DNA of 64,000 nucleotides. Source: Cenococcum geophilum 1.58 (Eukaryota; Ascomycota; Dothideomycetes; Gloniales; Gloniaceae). Every line of letters starts with the position of its first letter. Within the stretch, counting starts at the first letter, position 1. The translations under genes were made by a program, and so were the position numbers. The stretch lies in assembly GCA_001692895.1 (NCBI GenBank), contig KV748192.1, positions 806,001 through 870,000 of the forward strand, read 5' to 3'. The notes under the pieces are model-generated. The model saw nothing but the letters and a program-made list of their open reading frames with translations. It ran no database searches and was not told where the DNA came from. This document shows, one piece after another, positions 61,475-64,000 of this stretch.

Positions 61475-63403
61475 GCGGGAGGAATCCCACGGAGGATGAT
61501 TCTTCGGTGTAGAGGGAAGGGGGAGGGAGGGTTGAAGATTAGGTTTGGTGCTGAGACGGTTATGGCCAGGTTGATGATGATGATGCATCCAGAGGATCTA
61601 CGGGATTGAAGCTATCATTTGCATAGAGTACGCGGAGTCAATAACCAATATATCACCATCTCATGACACCTATGCAGGCAAGGCACGTGAAGATGACCGG
61701 AGGTGATGGACTTTTGTACAAGCAGAGCTGCCTCGCTTCACTAAAGGACGATGAGCATATGATGAGTTAAAATGCCCAGGTCATAGGTAGGTAGCTCAAT
61801 TGCACCAAGTTGAGAGGAAAGCAGAAGCTCCAGCGTGTAACCCCACTCCTGTGTTTGTTGTTTGTGACTGAAGCGCGGTGAGGTGCTTCATGCAGGCCAT
61901 AGCTGCTTGCAGAAGCGGAACACGATGCAGAGCTATTGACGTGCTATTAATAAAACCCCGATCGTGCGAGCAGAGAATTCGTCACCGGCGGGCGTCCAGT
62001 TCCGTCAGGGGACCACCACAGCAGGCTGGTGCGCGAGAGGGGCAAGCTATGCGGTCGCCAGTGCTCCGGGCAGCCCTGGCATAGTAAGAGTAGCAAGATG
62101 GCTATCGTAGCTGGCTGCTGGGTCTTCTTTTCTGGGTGGCGAACGGCTGGCATGCGCCGAATAAATGACTTGATCGAAGATCCCCAAAGCTTGATTCAGC
62201 CCCCGCCTCCCCCCAGGCGCATTGCGACCAGCTCCCAGCTCGCAAAAAGCTCCTCATGATGAATTGTTGCGTGTGTGTGCGAGATTTGCACATGACCGGA
62301 TGCGAGGATTGGAGGATGCTGGGCCCCGGCCTTTCTTCGCTTCTTCCTGGGCCTGCTCGCCGGTCTTGAAGATCGCATCCCCCCGCCTTCTTTCTTACCA
62401 CCTCTCCACTATTGCCCATCTTCATCAACCAGCATCGTTTTGTGTTGATACCTTCCTCTTGTGTCTTCCTTTGCGTTGCGGGTGTTCGTCATTTCCTGCT
62501 CTTCTGGGGTTGCACGTCGATTTACTCTGCATTGCGGCTCTGCTTCGTCATCTTGGTGAGTTCCCATTCCCCTCAGGTTTTTCTTTGCTTCGCTTCAACC
62601 CAATGCGACTCCACGCCTCAAGACCTTTCACCCGCCCGGCGCGCTCGGAGATGCTCCGGTCGCAGCTGCGCCGCACCCAAACACCTTCCGCCCGAAGCCC
62701 GGCACCTGTTGGGATCGGTTTTGCGACGACCGTGATGCTGCAGTGTCGGCGCAACTGTCGCGTTGCAGTGCAATCCATCAATCCATCAGCCTGCACTACA
62801 AGCTGTCTCCAGACAAAGGCCTCGACTATTTTGCGATTCTTGTGGCATAGCTCATGCTAATGCGTGTGATCCATTGGGTGTCACCTACTGACTGCCGTGC
62901 AGATTCGCCAGTGACCTGTTCTGCTGCATCAAACGTCCCTTCACAAACCACCTCTCATTCACTAGGATAACGCGCGCACTGGAGTTCGTCTCTACAGCCT
63001 TAACTCGGATATTCTCCTTCAAATCATCCATCCAGCTCTGTTTACGATACCCACACGACTGCGGTTCTCCAGTTCTGTTCAAGCGCGCTATATCCGAACA
63101 TCTACTTTGGCATCCATCAGCAGACTTGTCATCCTTCACCGTAGTGAAGAGAGTTTCTAGTGTTGACAGCGGTACGTATTGCACCATACATCCCAATTCC
63201 ATTGTGGGGAGCGATGGCTTATCTAGGAATGAGACTAACATCTACTTGTCTTACCTTCGCAGGACCGTCAAAGAATCATTTCGACTGCAATCTTCCATTC
63301 CCCAAATCACTGTATCTTTTCCACGGCGATCTTTTCCTTTCGGCGCCTTATCTCAGCCTCATACTTCTACCTCGGTTAAAACAAACAACAAACCGCATTC
63401 ATC
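61475..63403. other. Long intergenic/leader region before the RNA-binding protein gene
   Basis: The second half is pyrimidine-rich, with runs of CTTC/TCTTC from about 62,330 and again before the start at 63,404. It has overlapping frames on both strands (for example 62,222-62,860 plus, 212 codons) without motifs. It may include a long 5' untranslated region with upstream introns. The minus-strand frame across SCD1 is a shadow. Confidence 0.4.
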
Positions 63404-64000
63404 ATGAGTTTCCAGAACTACGATTCCTTCCAGGGCCAGCAACCCACCGAAGAAGGCAATGCGCCTGGTGCCGGCGGCGCGCAACAGCAGCAGCCTCAGA
63501 TGGGCCAGCCTATCGAGAGCGCTGCTGGCCAGTTTCAGGGTCAAAATATGGGCGTGCCAGGTTCCGCTGGAGCAGATCAGCAGGGCGGCGACTCCAAGAC
63601 CACACTTTGGTATGCTTTTTTTTCGGCAATCCTAGCAGGAACCAGTGATTAGATCGGGGGTACACAGTGGGGGAGGCAGTTATATTTGGATGAGAAGTTT
63701 TTATCAATTTGAGAGCTAGGCTAATTGGCGCGTGTTAGGATGGGCGAGCTCGAGCCATGGATCGATGAGAACTTTGTTCGCAGCATTTGGTTCGGCATGG
63801 GCGAGCAAGTAAACGTCAAAATGATTCGCGACAAGTTCTCCGGGTAAGCGGACGAATAAAACGCGACCTCAAAAGAGGTAACGAGGTAACTGATTTTGCA
63901 ACAGGAGTAACGCCGGATATTGCTTCGTCGACTTCCCTACCCCTGCGGCTGCGGCAAAGGCATTGACGCTTAATGGCCAGCTGATCCCCAATTCCAACCG
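63404..64000 (+). CDS. Nam8/Csx1-like RRM RNA-binding protein, 5' part only
   Basis: Exons 63,404-63,609 and 63,739-63,843 and the start of a third at 63,905 are joined in phase. The introns are 63,610-63,738 (GTATGC, branch GCTAAT, TAG) and 63,844-63,904 (GTAAGC, CAG). The N-terminus is Gln/Gly-rich (QQQQPQMGQP). The first RRM starts TLWMGELEPWIDENFVRSIW, with RNP2 at LWMGEL and RNP1 near NAGYCFVDF (about residues 106-114). This sequence is very close to the fungal Nam8/Csx1/TIA-1-like group, which carry three RRMs and act in U1-snRNP-linked splicing (Nam8) or stress mRNA stability (Csx1). Which role applies cannot be told. The rest lies beyond the window end. No damage is seen. Confidence 0.9.

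Noticed and set aside
61043-61588. 181-codon minus-strand frame across SCD1 exon 4
   Set aside because: Antisense shadow of a certain gene; its composition follows the codon pattern of the opposite strand.
1-64000. CRISPR arrays, bacterial operons, rRNA or tRNA genes
   Set aside because: Tandem arrays here have no spacers, genes are spliced and eukaryotic, and no cloverleaf or rRNA sequence was recognised.

Overview
The window looks like nuclear DNA of a filamentous ascomycete (Pezizomycotina). The grounds are short GT-AG introns of about 50-130 bp with CTRAY branch sites, a scytalone dehydratase gene of the DHN-melanin pathway, DUF6594 and HET family sequences, and a large transposon block decayed in the way repeat-induced point mutation (RIP) decays DNA: very rich in TA, poor in CA/TG, and full of stops in every frame. 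A leotiomycete or dothideomycete is plausible, but I cannot place it further.

Layout. (1) 1-29,970 is an almost gene-free, RIP-mutated block of nested retroelements: copia-related debris, a minus-strand Gypsy copy split by a complete copia-type element (6,334-12,417, 216-bp LTRs, TSD CTATT), two more partial Gypsy copies on the plus strand, a degenerate Tad-type LINE (about 17.09-22.78 kb), and a second complete copia-type element (22,781-28,946, 172-bp LTRs, TSD GTTAG) that carries a 28-bp minisatellite. (2) 29,970-45,780 has normal base composition but few genes. It holds one DUF6594 membrane-protein gene, three MITE-like foldback elements (32.65, 37.40 and 43.96 kb), a decayed proline-rich gene, a perfect 73-bp tandem duplication and a 15-bp minisatellite. 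(3) 45,780-64,000 is gene-rich. It has an NADPH-dependent double-bond reductase (minus), a HET-domain relic (minus), a Maf-like nucleotide pyrophosphatase (plus), a decayed full-length Argonaute (plus) split by a 1.5-kb insertion with an 8-bp target duplication, a 592-residue multi-pass membrane protein (minus), scytalone dehydratase SCD1 (plus), and the 5' part of a Nam8/Csx1-like RNA-binding protein (plus, cut by the window end).

Function. The intact genes are ordinary single-copy genes and do not form an obvious pathway cluster; SCD1 is the only clear secondary-metabolism gene. The most notable feature is a dead Argonaute gene next to heavily RIP-mutated retroelements: one RNA-silencing paralog has been lost while the DNA-level defence against repeats has clearly acted. 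I found no evidence for a wholly new system. The best leads are the Argonaute relic, the unidentified insertion within it, and the unnamed membrane-protein family.
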